Below are positions 34,753 to 47,640 of a DNA stretch of 64,000 nt, piece after piece. Source of the DNA: Talpa occidentalis (taxonomy: Eukaryota > Chordata > Mammalia > Eulipotyphla > Talpidae). Where the stretch lies: the NCBI RefSeq assembly GCF_014898055.3, contig NW_023601104.1, positions 72,957,106 through 73,021,105 of the forward strand. The letters run 5' to 3'. The notes under the pieces are model-generated. The model was given only the letters and a program-made list of their open reading frames with translations. It did no database searches and was not told the origin of the DNA. Positions within the stretch are counted from its first letter, which is position 1. The number at the start of each line of letters is the position of its first letter. The position numbers and the translations under genes were made by a program.

Positions 34753-36780
34753 TGCTCTGCAAATCATAAGCACATCTGAGCCCTTGGCTATGTCCACAAA
34801 TTCATCTTTTCTCAGATAATGGTAATTGACAGTCACTAGGTTCCCATTTGAGGAAGGGGGAGCTAAATCAAGAAATGATCTAAAAAAAGACTGAAATCAT
34901 AAGGTTTTAAAGAGCTGTGTTTAAAGGCAGAGGATTAAGGACATTTAAATCTTCCTTTCCAAATTGGCACTCAAAATCCTTAAAGTCCACAGGAACAAGA
35001 GGCATAAGGGAAGCAGACATGGGGTGAGGTAGGTGGCTGCAGAGTTTCTGGGACCACTCCAGGATTCTGTTCATGGAATCCCAATAGCTTAAATTGGACT
35101 TGTCTGGAGACCGAGATGTGCTTTTCTGTTTGTTCAGCACAAGATAATACCATGGCATTCTATGAGCGAGGGTAATATTAATGCCAAGTAGAGCCTTGCC
35201 ATGTAAAGGGCTCTTTGTTGAAAAAATGGGTTCCTGGCCTCAAGAATTTGGGCAGCTCACACTTGATTTGGTCCATGGAAGACCTGAGGTGCCCCCAGAT
35301 AAAACAGAACAGAAGCCATAAGCATCTTTGAGACTATTCACCTCTCTAATAAAGAAGTATCGCCATTCCCAGGAGGGGTAGCTTGAGATGTTAACAGCTT
35401 TAATATGCAGGAGTGTATACACACAACACACACACACAAACACACTCTTGTTATCGGCTCTGTAAACAAAGAATTTTCTTGCATAAAGGAGGTGGATTTT
35501 TATCTTTTCTAAATCCCATCAAGTATTGTCTCAATATAGGACAAGGCTTAACCTTGTCCCATTTGAAAATGTAGCCAGAGAAATATCTCGCCCCATTCCC
35601 AACCTCTCAAGTTAAATGGCCCATATTTAGGAACAGACGATATTTGGAGTTATAGCAGGAAGCAGATTAATATGTGAACTGAAAACAGACAGACCCCTTT
35701 AAAAGTCTGCCCGCATTGCTGAATTGGAAATAGATGAACTTCTTTTCCATTACAGCAACAATATACCACAAGGCAGGATTTGTTTGTAAGATAATAAATT
35801 GGCAAACAAGCTGGAACTAGAAGGTAGTGCCTACCTCACTCTGCAGCCTGAGCAAGGGCTGAAGAGAAATATAAGCAAAACCCAGGGCCATGCAGACTCC
35901 CTGAGGAGACCCCCACCCCAATAACCACCCCCTCCCCATGACAGGCTTTACAGATGCAGCTCCCCGCTCCAGTCAACGATGGTTGGAGTGGGTAGCGTTG
36001 GGCTGTGCAGGCAGGGAGCTTGCCCTTTTTCTTACCCATTGGGGTAATTCATCAGGTTTCAGAGGCTCCGTAAGTGGAGAGATAAAGAGACAGTCTCTGC
36101 ACCTGAGACCTGGCTTTGTTCTGGCCCCACTATGGGTGAACTATGTGACCTTAGACAGGCTAAATGAAACATGCCCAGAGTGGACTGGAGTACGGAGTGG
36201 TAGGAAGGAGGCCTGGAAAGAGCTGCAGGGCCCTAATTGCCAGAGATAAGGATGGATGTCATCTTAATTCTGGGGCACACATCTTGGGCACTTCCCTCAC
36301 CACCTCCCACCCCAGCCAGTGTGTCTTTGCTCCCTGGGTCATGAGTCACTTTGTAACGCCTCTCTCCTGACACTTCTCGGGCCTCCCATAAGCCCATTTA
36401 GCATCGCCTGAGGCATGCCACCCGGTCACACAGACCTTTAATAGCAAGTGAAACAGTAGCAGGTGTCAGAGCTGAGAAAAGAAAAAAAATCTCAATTCCC
36501 ACTGGAGGGCGAAGATCATTTTCTGCATTTCCATTTAAAGGGAGAAGTGTAAAGCATGAAATCACATGCCAACAGGGAAAGAGAGTTTAAATCAGAATAA
36601 CCTTGACAGGAGCAGCCACCAGCAGCTTCCAGGTCACCATTTCCAAAACGGAATTCCTGGGAAGAAATAGGATGCACACACCGGACACACAGGTAGGAGT
36701 CACCTGGCCTTCTGCACTGAGTACCAGCCCCTACACCTGAGGGCTGCCGGGCCCCTCCATGTGGATGTGCCTCAGGCTTT
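34753..36780. other. Unassigned non-coding DNA
   Basis: No gene. Short CA-rich run at about 35420-35446. A weak MIR-like block at about 36105-36170 ('actatgtgaccttagacagg'). Unique-looking sequence elsewhere, some of it possibly conserved. Confidence 0.4.
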
Positions 36781-36849
36781 CAGACCCACCTGCCCCCAAA
36801 TTCAAGTTGTCATCCTTCTGCCAAATCTGTTTCTCCTCTAGGTCCCTTC

Positions 36850-37140
36850 TCACATAATGACTCCTACCCAAGCCAGAAGTGTGGAACCTCCCAGGACCAC
36901 TTCCTTTTCACGATTTCCCTACCCTGCTGCAACAGCCGCAGTCACCCAGCATCTCCGCCCGCCAGTTCTGTGTCTGCCTCCTCCCTCCCACTGTCAATGG
37001 TCTTCATCTGGCTCCATCATCTCACACCTGGACTTTGGCAGTAGCCTCCTAGCCCACTACCACTCTATCACTCTTTCTAAACCAGCCTCTATTTTGCTTC
37101 CAGTATAATTACCCTCTCCCCATGCTAATTTATTTATTTA

Positions 37141-37171
<31 letters not shown>

Positions 37172-37880
37172 AGATTTATTTATTTATACAAGCACTGGGT
37201 ATAGTCAGAAGCACGGGAGGGTGAGAGAATTCACCAGAGTCAGAGCAGGATGCAGAGCAGGCAGAAGGACAGAACTACACTGCTGAGGGGAGCAGCGGGC
37301 GGCAGGAGAGGTCTGCGCGCCATGTGGGACCCTCCTCTGGTGGCCGGGGAGCAGCCGGGGATCGAACCGGCACTGCAGAGGCTGCGGGCAGCATCGCAAC
37401 CCAGCGCTCAACCGCTGCGCCACCGGGGAGGCCCTCCCCATGCTAATTTAATGGGAGAACTTCCTTTCTTAAAATCCTGGTGTAGTGTCTCTGTTGTCAG
37501 GATAAATTCCAAACTTTGGCTAGTGAACAAACATTCCAAGTTTTGCACTCTATCTAGCCATTCAGTTTTATCGGTTCATAAACTTACCTTTCCCCTCAGT
37601 TCTCAATCCTTAGAGATTAAGAAAATTTCACACACCCATGACTGAAAAGTCTGTCTCTTTATCTTATCTCTTCAACAAACCTGTTCCTCCAGGCCCAGTG
37701 CACATACCCCCTTAGAGCCTTTCACCTGTCCCCTTGCTCATTTCCTCTGTCACACTGGCGTGACACCTGCTTGGTCCCCTTCTTCTACCCTGCCGGATCC
37801 TTGAGGAAAGGGACTCTGTCTTGTTCATCTTTGGATCCTCAGGACCTAGGACGCAGCCTGACTCAAAAATCTGAACAAAT
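36850..37880 (+). mobile_element. LINE-2 split by a SINE
   Basis: Sense L2. The left part (about 36850-37132) has 'ctggactttggcagtagcct' and 'accactctatcactctttct'. The right part (about 37450-37880) has 'gataaattccaaactttggc', 'ccttgaggaaagggactctg', 'tcttgttcatctttggatcc' and a terminal 'caggacctaggacgcagcct' block. The SINE at 37133-37433 interrupts it with a target duplication made of L2 sequence, which fixes the order of events. Confidence 0.75.
37133..37433 (-). mobile_element. tRNA-derived SINE nested in L2 (subfamily B)
   Basis: Minus-strand copy with a long T-rich reversed tail (T run at about 37150-37170), then 'aagatttatttatttataca', the subfamily-B body 'actgggtatagtcagaagca', a B-box complement 'gggatcgaaccgg' near 37357 and the head 'caccggggaggcc'. 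A perfect 17-bp target duplication, 'ctccccatgctaattta', lies at 37116-37132 and 37434-37450. The 131-aa frame across it is spurious. It looks like the least diverged copy here (intact CpG-rich head). Confidence 0.97.
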
Positions 37881-38280
37881 GTCCATGGGCTGTGTGGGCC
37901 ATCATGGGTCCCTCCTGAGGAGAAATGCTCTGTTGCAGGAAGGAGTGAGAGAGAAACAATGCTCCTGGTCAGGGATCTGGAGTCCTGCCTGGGACAAGTC
38001 CTGGGTCTCTGGGTCAAGGGGACAAATTGTGCACAGACATGGAAATCCATCAGAGTAACAGATGAAGTAGAAAATATAAATATCTGTCCTAATGATGTCA
38101 CAGGAGAAAAATTGCTGCCTGCTGCTGAGATTACAGAGACCAACCCTGAATTTTCCCCTTCTGGAGGAGAGTCCTCAATGACCCAGACCCTCAGGCTTCA
38201 GGCTCTGTAAGAAGCAGGACATCAGGCTTTGCTGCTTTGCAGGGAGTGCTGCATGCACAAGGAGCAGAAAGCTGGTTTGC
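37881..38280. other. Unassigned non-coding DNA
   Basis: No gene or confident repeat. The 143-aa minus-strand frame 37712-38143 overlaps L2 3' sequence and has no recognised domain. Confidence 0.45.
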
Positions 38281-38287
38281 TCACTTT

Positions 38288-38895
38288 TTTTATTGCCATA
38301 AAATTCATATAACATAACAGTCACCTTTTAACCACATTTTAGAGTATACACTGTGACCTGTATTGTGTTCACCACTAATTCCAGACCACGTTCATCACTT
38401 CAAGGAAACATTGTGCCCTGAAGCACTCAGCCCCATCTACCCCTGCTCCTACCCCAGGCAGCTTTACTATTATCCTTACAGATTTGCTTATTCTCTAGGT
38501 TTCATATAAGTGGAGTCAGGAAACATGTGGTATTTATTTCTGGCTTCATTCACTCTGATTTTAAGGTTCATCCACATTATAGCCTACAGCAGCCCCTCAT
38601 TCTTTTTTATGGCTGAATATTATTTCATTGTCTGAATAGCCCACCTTTGTTAATCCACTAACCAGTTGGTGGATGTTTAGGTTGTTTCCAATGTTTAGCT
38701 ATTATGAATATTTGGCTGCTATGAACATTTGTGTACAAGTTTTTGTATGAACATATGTTTTCATTTCTCTTGGGCATATAGGTAGTAGTGAAATCACTTC
38801 GTCAAATGTTTAACATTTTTTGAGGCACTGCCAAACGGCTTTCCTCAGCAGCTGCACCATTTTACATTCTTACCAGCAATGTATAAGATTCTAAT
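38288..38895 (-). mobile_element. Old L1 3' end, minus strand
   Basis: Plus-strand text is the complement of an L1 3' UTR and ORF2 tail: 'aaaattcatataacataaca' at 38300, 'accattttacattctta' near 38857, 'atggctgaatattatttcat' near 38609, 'ttcatccacattatagccta' near 38568, 'gttggtggatgtttaggttg' and 'atgaacatttgtgtacaagt'. This is the same anti-ORF2 region that ends the L1 at 8596, but it is far more diverged. No coding frame remains. Confidence 0.85.
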
Positions 38896-39394
38896 TCACT
38901 CACTCACTTTTAAGAATCTAAGACGTCTAATTCCTAATACTGGTACCTTTCTTATAGAAGCTGCAAAAATGCAGCCAACTGGATAGCAATAGAGTCAGAA
39001 TCTAAAATCTGAAATAGGGAAACAGCCTCAGGCTGAATCTGAATGATCCCTGGTACCTGCGTTGACGCATCTCCCAGGATGTGCTGGAGCAGGCGTCACT
39101 GGGACAGTGTGGTTTTGAGCTGCTCAGAACCCTGATGTCATGTGCCCTGAAATTCAGGGAGTCTGGGGAGGTATTTATTTTTAACTGGGCATATTTCCAC
39201 ACTGTAAAAAATATTGGAGCCCAATTAGTAAGAAAGAAGGGGAGGATGACTATGGAGGAGGTATCTAGCACAGTCTGTCGTGGATTGCAAAGCTGCCTTC
39301 ACTCTGCATGGAGCACTATCTCCTGAGACCTTGGGATGGAGACAGAAGCTCTGGAGACAGATGTCTAACCTGTGTCCTGCCCCTCCCGCTGGCC
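38896..39394. other. Unassigned non-coding DNA
   Basis: No feature recognised. Confidence 0.45.
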
Positions 39395-39580
39395 ACTGAA
39401 TGTCCTGGGTTAACTCCTTTACCCTTTCCTGATTTATTTCTCTCATCTGTAAAATGAGGGAGAAAATAACACTCAATTCACACTATTATCATGGGGATAA
39501 AATCAGTTAGCATATGTAAAAATACTTAGAAAAATGTCTGGTGTATAACAAGCCCTCAGTAAATATCAGGTATTTATTTT
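39395..39580 (+). mobile_element. MIR SINE fragment
   Basis: Sense MIR: 'gggttaactcctttaccctt', 'ctctcatctgtaaaatgagg', 'ctattatcatggggataaaa', 'atacttagaaaaatgtctgg' and the 3' end 'ccctcagtaaatatcagg'. A possible second, antisense MIR-like piece follows at about 39600-39700. Confidence 0.7.
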
Positions 39581-39589
39581 AGATATAAA

Positions 39590-40344
39590 TGTCAAATCCC
39601 CTCCATTGTCTTCTCTAATTCTCACAACAAACGCGCAGGGGGACTAAATGCCCACCCAGATGATACAAGTTCAAGAGAGGTCCCAGAGTCTACTGCCTGT
39701 CATTTTCCATTTCATTGAAGACTTTTAATCTTTAAGAGTTTCTTTCAAGAAAATTCCTCCAAGAAATTTCTCTGCACCCTTTTCAGCAAGCCTCTTAGCA
39801 ACTGACACTGGGGCAGAGATTAGTAGAATCAGCACACCAGGATGTCAAAGACAAAACCTCTCCCTGGCACTTTCTAGTAGGTCTTGCCCTGGGTTCAGTT
39901 CCAAGTTTTGAGTGAAGATTTAATCTACTTTCTATTCTTTCTTGCTGATTTGCAAATTGGTTTGTCCATCCCAGATACTTAAAGAAATGTGTTAATGGAT
40001 AAAGCAGGGGCTGAAGCACTGAGCTCTGTGTGTTCACCCAGGGCAGGGAGGATCGACAGACATGCTGCAGTGGAGAGGCCTGGGGGAGAGGGCAGACTGG
40101 GGCTCCCAAGAGAGCCTGACACTTAGCCCCTGGTTAAGGGCATACTAGTCAGGGAACCATCGAATACAATGTCATGCAGACCCCGACTTTGGGGAGAACC
40201 CAAGTGCTGGCTGTAGAGCAGTGATACTCAAGGCAGCCAGCAAGAGAGAAGCATGTTTTGCTGAGGAAGAGACCCAAGTACCCCCTGCAACTAATCTGCT
40301 CACCAAACCCCCAAATAAACCATCAGATTGGAACTGACTCCTGA
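39590..40344. other. Unassigned non-coding DNA
   Basis: No gene or confident repeat recognised apart from the weak MIR-like segment at its left edge. Confidence 0.4.
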
Positions 40345-40850
40345 AAATCCAGTCTAAGTGAAATCTATAAATCTATTTATAAATATATGTACAAATTGCT
40401 CTATCTATATCTATATCTAGATATGTAGCTGATAGGTAGGTAGATAGATAAGCCTACAAGTGTTTTGAAAAATTTAAAGGTTTCTATTTTCATAGGATAA
40501 ATTCTACTGCTAGGCTAATTTTCTATAGAGATAATGTGCAGAAGGATTTTGCATTATGGCATTGTTTGTAATAGTGATAAAATTGGGAGCTAAGACATTC
40601 ATGAATAAGGGATTAGTTAATTTTAGAACACATACATTGAAAAACAAAGATGTAATCAGAAAGTACTAACATGAAAAGACATTGTTGACATGTAGTTAAG
40701 CACATTGTGAAGCAGCATATAAAATATGTGCTTATGTGAAAAGCAAGAATGTATACATTCATATGTGCATATCTGTTTAGAAGTATGTAAGTGTATATAG
40801 GTACATATATATTAGAAAAATATTAGCCAAAAGACAAGAGCCAACATGGA
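40345..40850 (+). mobile_element. Old L1 3' fragment
   Basis: Sense L1 tail of old type: 'ttgtttgtaatagtgataaa', 'gaataagggattagttaatt', 'gtactaacatgaaaagacat' and 'gcagcatataaaatatgtgc'. It contains the tetranucleotide repeat at 40395-40452. Frames are destroyed. Confidence 0.6.
40395..40452. repeat. TATC/GATA-type tetranucleotide microsatellite
   Basis: Imperfect tatc/tata units followed by aggt and gata units. The two halves are partly complementary and could fold. Confidence 0.85.
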
Positions 40851-41139
40851 CAGAGACAAAAACATCTCACCCAAATGTTAGCATTGGTTTTTCTGCATAA
40901 AGAAGTTTCCACAGAGCCACTTTTCTCACTGTTGGAGTAGGAAATTTACAGCTCAAGTGAGAAGATGACAATAGAATAATCTATGTGGATTAGAGTTTGA
41001 GGCATAATAAACTCATGTTTAGCTTTATATAGTCGCTGATGGTTACATATAGAATATTTATAGGTATAAGCATGCTCACAGGTTAGCATATACACATATA
41101 TTTCTTCGATTTGTCAGCTGAGATGATCTAGAAGAAATG

Positions 41140-41975
41140 ATATCCCAGTAGTAAGGACCACATCTAAAGTCCAGATCTTTTTTCTATTGTTAGTGCTCCT
41201 TGAAGGAATGACCAATTCCAGGAATGGCGCAAGATGAGGACTAGGTCATAATACACAAGAAAACCTGGAGCATCTTGTAGAGCCTAAGAATAAGGATTTA
41301 AATGACATCATTTGCATTGATGCTTATGTCAAAGGAACATAGGAACCAACTGATAGAATTTCCAATAGCTGATTGATACTAGAACAAATTGAGCAACACA
41401 ATAAATGACTTTAGATCATAATGCAAATATACAATAAACATTTATAAATCTATCCAAGTATAAATAAATAAATATATGGGAGGAGGAGACAAGATAAATC
41501 TCATGTGCAAAAGAATTACAAATAATTTCTGTAGATAAACTGAGATGGTGAGATGTTCTCGATGAGGGGAAGCCTGTCTCCCTGCTTCTTCACTGTGGCT
41601 GTGCATAGTGGCTTTCTTTCAAAGACAACAATGTGGGCAGAGAGGTTAAAAAAAAAATAGAAAGAGTAGGTTTGCATTGGAAAAATCTGACAAACTCAAC
41701 TCAGCCCGTAATTGGGGTTGGCATCAACAGTTATAAATCATGTGGGTAGAGTATATAACCTTGATGGGATGTGGAAAAAAATGACACTTTGCCTCTATGA
41801 TCTTTCCCCTCAAAATCCACAATCCCAGTTTCATAGTGGAAAAAAAAAAATCATACAGAATCCTAGAGGGGCATCCTATAAAATGCCTGACCAGCACTTC
41901 TCAAAAAACCAATGTCATCAAGAACCACGGGAGATTGATAAACTGTCACAGCCAAGAGCAGTTTAAAGAGATAGG
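41140..41975 (+). mobile_element. Old L1 3' UTR
   Basis: Sense 3' UTR of an old mammalian L1 subfamily: 'tatgggaggaggagacaaga', 'gcaaaagaattacaaataat', 'gcatcaacagttataaatca', 'tataaaatgcctgaccagca', 'cttctcaaaaaaccaatgtc' and 'aaactgtcacagccaagagc' near 41940. The two overlapping 84- and 89-aa frames fall inside it and are not genes. Confidence 0.75.
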
Positions 41976-41979
41976 TAAA

Positions 41980-44900
41980 TTTAAAACTGTTCCCCTCAAA
42001 AGTTTTTTTCTTAAGTTCCTACAAAATGATTTTTTTTCTCAACAAAAGAATCAAAGAACATTTTGATCTCAACCTTTAACAATATTAGAAAAGCAGTAAA
42101 AGCTTTGAAAAAAAGAAAGGCATTTCCTTAAAGGTTTTCCAATATCCTGGATCAAATCCTCACATGGAACTTAAAGTCAAAGTTCTTGGGCTTTCTCAAA
42201 TAGATGAGAGACAGCACCTCCCTGACTGAGGGGATTGCTGAAGAACAGGCCTCCCTCCCTGGGCTCTCGGTATTCTCCATAACACGTCCCACTCAGTTAA
42301 ATGTGGGCATCTCAGAACAGTCTTGGGGAGATGGCAAAGGCGGTGGTCTCCAGGTGTGCTTGTGACATCTCCATGAGACCCCAGTGCATCTCCATAGTTG
42401 CCCAATGTCATGGGACAGAGTCAGAGGAGCTTTTCAGAGAGGCCATAGAGTCTCCAGATAGAAGTGAAAACACTGGTAGTCCTATGCCCTAAGGGCTCTG
42501 ATTCACTGAGGATGGCCTGGCTCTGTGCCCAGCACTGTAGAAGACGGATGGGTTTATGAGACTTTCCAAAGAATCCCCTGGCCCCCTCTTTAAATTAGAA
42601 AGAAGACTCTTGAGAGTCTGCACTTCCTTGAATCAAGCTGAAGCAGGCAAATGTGGAGTTGTTTTCTTTTTTCTTATTGATTTTGTATGCATGCGATGCA
42701 ACCAAATAGAATTATAACAAGTTGTTTTTCTGATGACCCAGGAAGTATGTGATAAAAACAACTCTTCTGAATAGTCAGAGAAGTCCCTGAAGTTAGCACT
42801 AGGGTTTAGAAACAAGGTCAGAAAATGACATCTTTGAAAATTGAAAAAAACAAAATCAATATGCAATGAATGCGATTAATCCCCTACAGTTCTTCATCTC
42901 TCCTTAGTCATCTACCCACAGAGGTATTTGGCAAGCATATTACATATAAGACTGGTGGATGTCCCCCCTCACATCAAGGACCCCGGGAGTCTTCTGTATT
43001 ATCATAGAAAACTACTAATTTTAAATGGACTTTAGCTTATTGCAATAAGCTATGGTTTTGAAATTTGTAACAGGTTAATGACAAATGCAATAGAAAGCTC
43101 TACATGGAATCTGGAGTCAGGAGAGACGTAGAAAAGTCCTGGCCACTCTTTTGAAAAATTGATCTAACCAATCTGACCAATTTATGGTTTCTGGAGATGA
43201 ATCTTGAAAGCATTTGAAAATTCTAGAAAAGTGCCTGTTCCTGGACAGCTCTTCAGGTTCTCCCAGAGCTGGTCTTAGAAGACCGAAGTGACCCTTTCTG
43301 TGATTGTCACCAAGAGATTTTAGACTCTCCAGGGAGCACGCTGGGAAGTGGGCAATCCAGATGAGTAGATGTGAGTGTCCAAGCACCAGAAGTGCAAGGT
43401 CAGTGTATTTATTAATCAGTGTCTTTGTGAGTTTGGAAATGTTCCCTCCATACTCTAGAGCTAGAATATACCTGTGTCTAATGATGCAAGTGATTTCTAC
43501 ACAACAAGGCTCAGATGCTGGACTAAGAATGTCCCCACTAGGGCCTACTCCATGAAGCCTTCTGCGGCAGCCAGTGGGCCTGGTTACCACTTCCTCACAC
43601 TAATTCTAGTTCTTGGTTTTAAAAGTAACATCCTATATCTTATATTCTATAAGATGATCTATATACTTAAGATGCTTCTTAGATTCAGCTCACTGGCTCC
43701 TGTTATAATCAGTGAAGATGGGTTCATCGGAAGTAGCTAGATCCTTGTCTAATTGTATCTGAGCTCTGAACATCATCTAGGACCAGGAGGGTTGGGGTCT
43801 TTCTTAAACATGATGAGTGACTTCATAGCCTCTCCCAATTGTGTGGGTAACAATGAAGGAATCCTGACAAGACACAAAATTGGAACATAAAGACTACAGT
43901 CTGAGCTCAAGTCCTTTGCTCTCACTGTACAAGTAGACTTTACCTTCCACTGGTACTGAATCCATCCCCCAGTGCCTGAAAACAGCATTACTCAATGAAT
44001 TCTGAAGATTTTCAGTTATGATTTAAAAAGCAAGAGTCAAATTTGAGCTAGACATCGATGTGCAGATTTTGACACTCAGAATTCTTGAAGTTTTATTCAC
44101 AGGTTAGAGAGAACATGCATTTTAAAACATTTGTATGTCAGTAAAAACAATCTTACTCTCCAGAACATATGCTTTAAAAAAGTTCTTAGGCTCTCCTCTG
44201 TCTTCAAGAAACTTATCTCTAAAATTCATCTAATAACCATCACTTTCCTTGCCCTTTTTGCCCTCTCCTCACTATAAAATTTTTTTTGTTTGCTTGTTTG
44301 TTTTTCTCTTTGGGTTTTTTTTTTTTGTTAATCACAAAGAAATTACCAGGCTTCCAGTCACATTGAGCATTCCCCTTGGTTTCTGCAGGGGTCCTTGGTG
44401 AACACATATCCTGACATGATTAAAAACATTTGCTAACTATAAAATGTCTTTTCCAAGTACCTTTATAGAAGAATATTAAAATCAAGACTGGGGCTGTTAT
44501 GAGTTTCTGGAACAACAGTCCTAGAGGCAACAGCTGCTCTTTCTTATTGTTGTAGCTGAAACTCTCCTGGCAGCCCTGATATGGCCTCTTACAACTTCCC
44601 TGGAGGGCGCCTACTGAAGTTCAAGAGCAGATTCTCACCAGTTCTGACCTCTGCTGATTCAGAAGACCCCCTTCCAGCCACCAGCCAGCTAAGTGAAATG
44701 GGACTCATGAGCCCCTCCTTTTTTGAACTACACAGGAAGGAAAGGAAAGAGAGCAGGGGAGGGTTTGGTGGAATCTAAGTTCTGGACAACATTCTTATAC
44801 TCCTAATGGCCCACTCAGTGGCAGCTGCCCAGTCCAGACTCTCTGCTCCTTCCTCAGACAATACTTGCCATCACAAGTAACAGGAAGGACTTGGGTCAGA

Positions 44901-45319
44901 TGTCAGCACATCAAAGATACACAAAGGTTTTAACCTCCAAAGGAATAAGGCAAGGGTCCTCTTTGTTGCGCAGACTCCAAAGGAGAAAAAAAAAGGAGCT
45001 TTCTGGCAAAAAGCCCAATCTGTCAGGTCTCTAGTTTGCTAAGGAGGCATTAGCATCACTTGCTGGCAAAAATACAGAGGGGGGCAATGACTCCAGCTGC
45101 TCAAACGGCTCAGACACCAAAACCACACCAGAGTATTTGGGGGAGCACAGCAACAGGTCCATGCTCTCCAGCGCAGGCCTTAGTGGTGAGAGAATCTCAG
45201 CACAAGGACATTGTTCTTCCATTCTTTTCTGCTGTCATCCTGAGAAACCCAGTAGATAAACCATTTTAATAGGCTATAGTAATAACATTAGTATTAATTG
45301 TTAATACTAATTAATAATA
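41980..45319. other. Unassigned non-coding DNA
   Basis: About 3.3 kb without an assigned feature. The 157-aa minus-strand frame at 43117-43590 is the longest unexplained frame in this part. It shows no domain, no promoter and no splice structure, so I do not call it a gene. T-rich simple sequence lies at about 44281-44328. Confidence 0.4.
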
Positions 45320-45502
45320 TTCATTTTATAAACACTGTGTTATTAAATCCTTAAAATGAACCAGAGAGTGGGTAATATTAGCTCCATTTTATGTGAGAAA
45401 CTTGAAGTATTAAGGGCTAAATAACTTACTCAAGATTATGCAGCAAGTGGCCGAGAGGATCTGAACCCAAGTCACACTGGCTCCAAAGCACTCGCTCTTA
45501 GT
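45320..45502 (-). mobile_element. MIR SINE, nearly full
   Basis: Antisense MIR: 'ttattaaatccttaaaatga', 'ttagctccattttatgtgag', 'aaataacttactcaagatta', 'tgcagcaagtggccgagagg', 'atctgaacccaagtcacact', 'ggctccaaagcactcgctct'. Nearly the whole MIR from 3' end to tRNA head can be followed. Confidence 0.85.
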
Positions 45503-46555
45503 CCTGATATTTTCCTTCTCTTCTTTCTAGTCTCTCCCTACCAGATTGGCTACCGCTCAAGTCTCGGTGGAGTGATTCCATGTATGCCAAACCTTCAGAA
45601 AAAAATGCCTTCTACAGCGAAGTCTGAGTCCTATCACTGCAATGTTATACACACTATTTGCTGAAATGAAAATTTACATTGTTGTATAGCACATGAATAG
45701 AGAGTATTTTAAAATACCAGCATCCCAAGGTTGCAAGGGTACCAAAGAGATACCTAATCTTCACATATATCTCAGGAACTGAAAGTTATAGTGACAACTC
45801 AAATCCATTTTGCATGAGGATCACTTGGACCTGCTCAAAGAAACGATACTGAATACTTGGAGGACTTTCAGTAAAGCCTGGAAATTGAGAGCATTCATAT
45901 TTTTGTTTCCTAAGAAAATGTCTCTAAAATGACAACACAGAAAGTTAAAAGAATAAACCATATGGGCTGAACAATGGCAAGGGAAGCAACAGAAATCAAG
46001 ATGATGGAAAGTGAATGGACAAATGATAACAACCAGAGAAATTTGAAACCCAACAGTTTTCAGAGAGATGGGAGATGAGAAGCAAGCTGATTTGTGCCAT
46101 GGAGAGAGCCCCTACAAGGTTTTGAGGTTGAGGCACCAGATTCCGCTAAGATAGGGATGAGGAGTGGAGCTGGAAACAATACCATGATGGTCAAGGTTTT
46201 CATGAGAAGTGTGTATAAGGTAACCCTTCATTTCCCATATTCAACAAGACCCTATAGCCAGCACTCTCCCACCTACTACAGAAGACAAGAAATATAGAAA
46301 CAACTGAGCCAAACTGGAAAATCTGAGCCAAAGTTTTTCAGAACTGAAAACAAAAGTTTCAATAGGGAAACGTACTAAATGAAAATGGGACGATTGCATG
46401 AAAATTTACAGACTGAGTACTGAGAACTCTAAATCCAATCTTGACCTCCTGAAGGCTGACAGACAAGCTTTTTGGAGAATATGAGCAATATCAGAAAAAG
46501 GCTTTTTAATGCCAATATTTCAGCACTGCTTAACAGAAAGTTACATACAGCCTGT
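45503..46555. other. Unassigned non-coding DNA
   Basis: No gene. 45812-45880 contains 'tgcatgaggatcacttggac', weakly resembling the 5' part of MER5. Confidence 0.4.
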
Positions 46556-46559
46556 GACT

Positions 46560-47640
46560 TATTTTATTAAAAAATTTCAGTTTTCATTCTGGAATAATTC
46601 TACTGACCCAAAATATTGCAAATACAGTATATAGTGTTTCCATAGAAACTTAACCTATTTTCCCCAAATATAATGGTTGCCCCAAAATCATAGCAAAATT
46701 ATCAAGATCAGGATGTTAACACTGATACCATACTATTAAGTAATGTATAGGTCTTACTCAAACTTCCTCCATTTTCTTCTCTGGTCTAGGACTTAACCCA
46801 ATATCCAATACCACATGTTGCACTTAGTTGTCAAGTCTTCATAGATTGCTACAATTTAAAATAAATGCTCTTTATTTCTTTGTCTTGAGTGATTTTGCCT
46901 CTTTTAAAGAGTACTGGTCCAGTTATCTTATAGAACACTCTTTCTCAGTGCATCATCAGAAGCACAGGTAACAATATGTCCCATTATTTGGCCATGTTAT
47001 TTTTGATCAGTATCTGCCAGGTTTCTCCACCCTGTTAGTAACTTCGTAACTAGTAATTATTATTGTGAGGAGCAAAACATTCTGTTTCTTAGCACACTTT
47101 GACCCACTAATTTTAGCATTCATTGGTACTTCTTACCTGTAATAATTACCACTGTAGTGTTTGACAAGTGGCGATTTAAAAAAAATTCTACCATTCCTTC
47201 TGTACTTTCAATTGACCTATAGTTAAAACATTCTTTTATCCTTCAATAATCTGTCTATCAATCAAACTATGTATTTATATCAGTATGGACTTATGGAGAT
47301 TTATCTTATTCTATTTTATCTTATCTATCTTATCCTACTGCCATTATTTCTTTTGTTACTCAAACTACCCAGATTTGTGCCATGATAGTTTTTAAATTTG
47401 GTTTCTTTGTCCCTTTGACCTGTTCCCATCATTTTTTGGGTACTTTAATGGCACATATTGTACTAAGCTCATCCTGTACTTTTTCTAACTTAGGCTGGAA
47501 TGAGCCATTTTTCCAAGGAGCACTGGGTTGCTTTTAATAGAGAAAAATATTTTAAAAGCAGGATGTACTGAGCGTGCTTGTCCCTATGAGCTAGAAAATT
47601 AATGTATAGATACACACACACAGAGACACATATCCTGTAG
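46560..47640. mobile_element. Old L1-related repeat (orientation uncertain)
   Basis: The block resembles an old L1-associated untranslated region common in mammals: 'atctgccaggtttctccacc', 'ttttagcattcattggtact', 'tcagtatggacttatggaga', 'ttcccatcattttttgggta' and 'gccatttttccaaggagcac'. I recognise the motif order but not the subfamily. No open frame. Confidence 0.5.

Noticed and set aside
43117..43590. 157-aa minus-strand open frame
   Set aside because: No recognisable domain, no supporting promoter or splice signals, and a mixed composition like chance frames. A conserved exon cannot be excluded without alignment.
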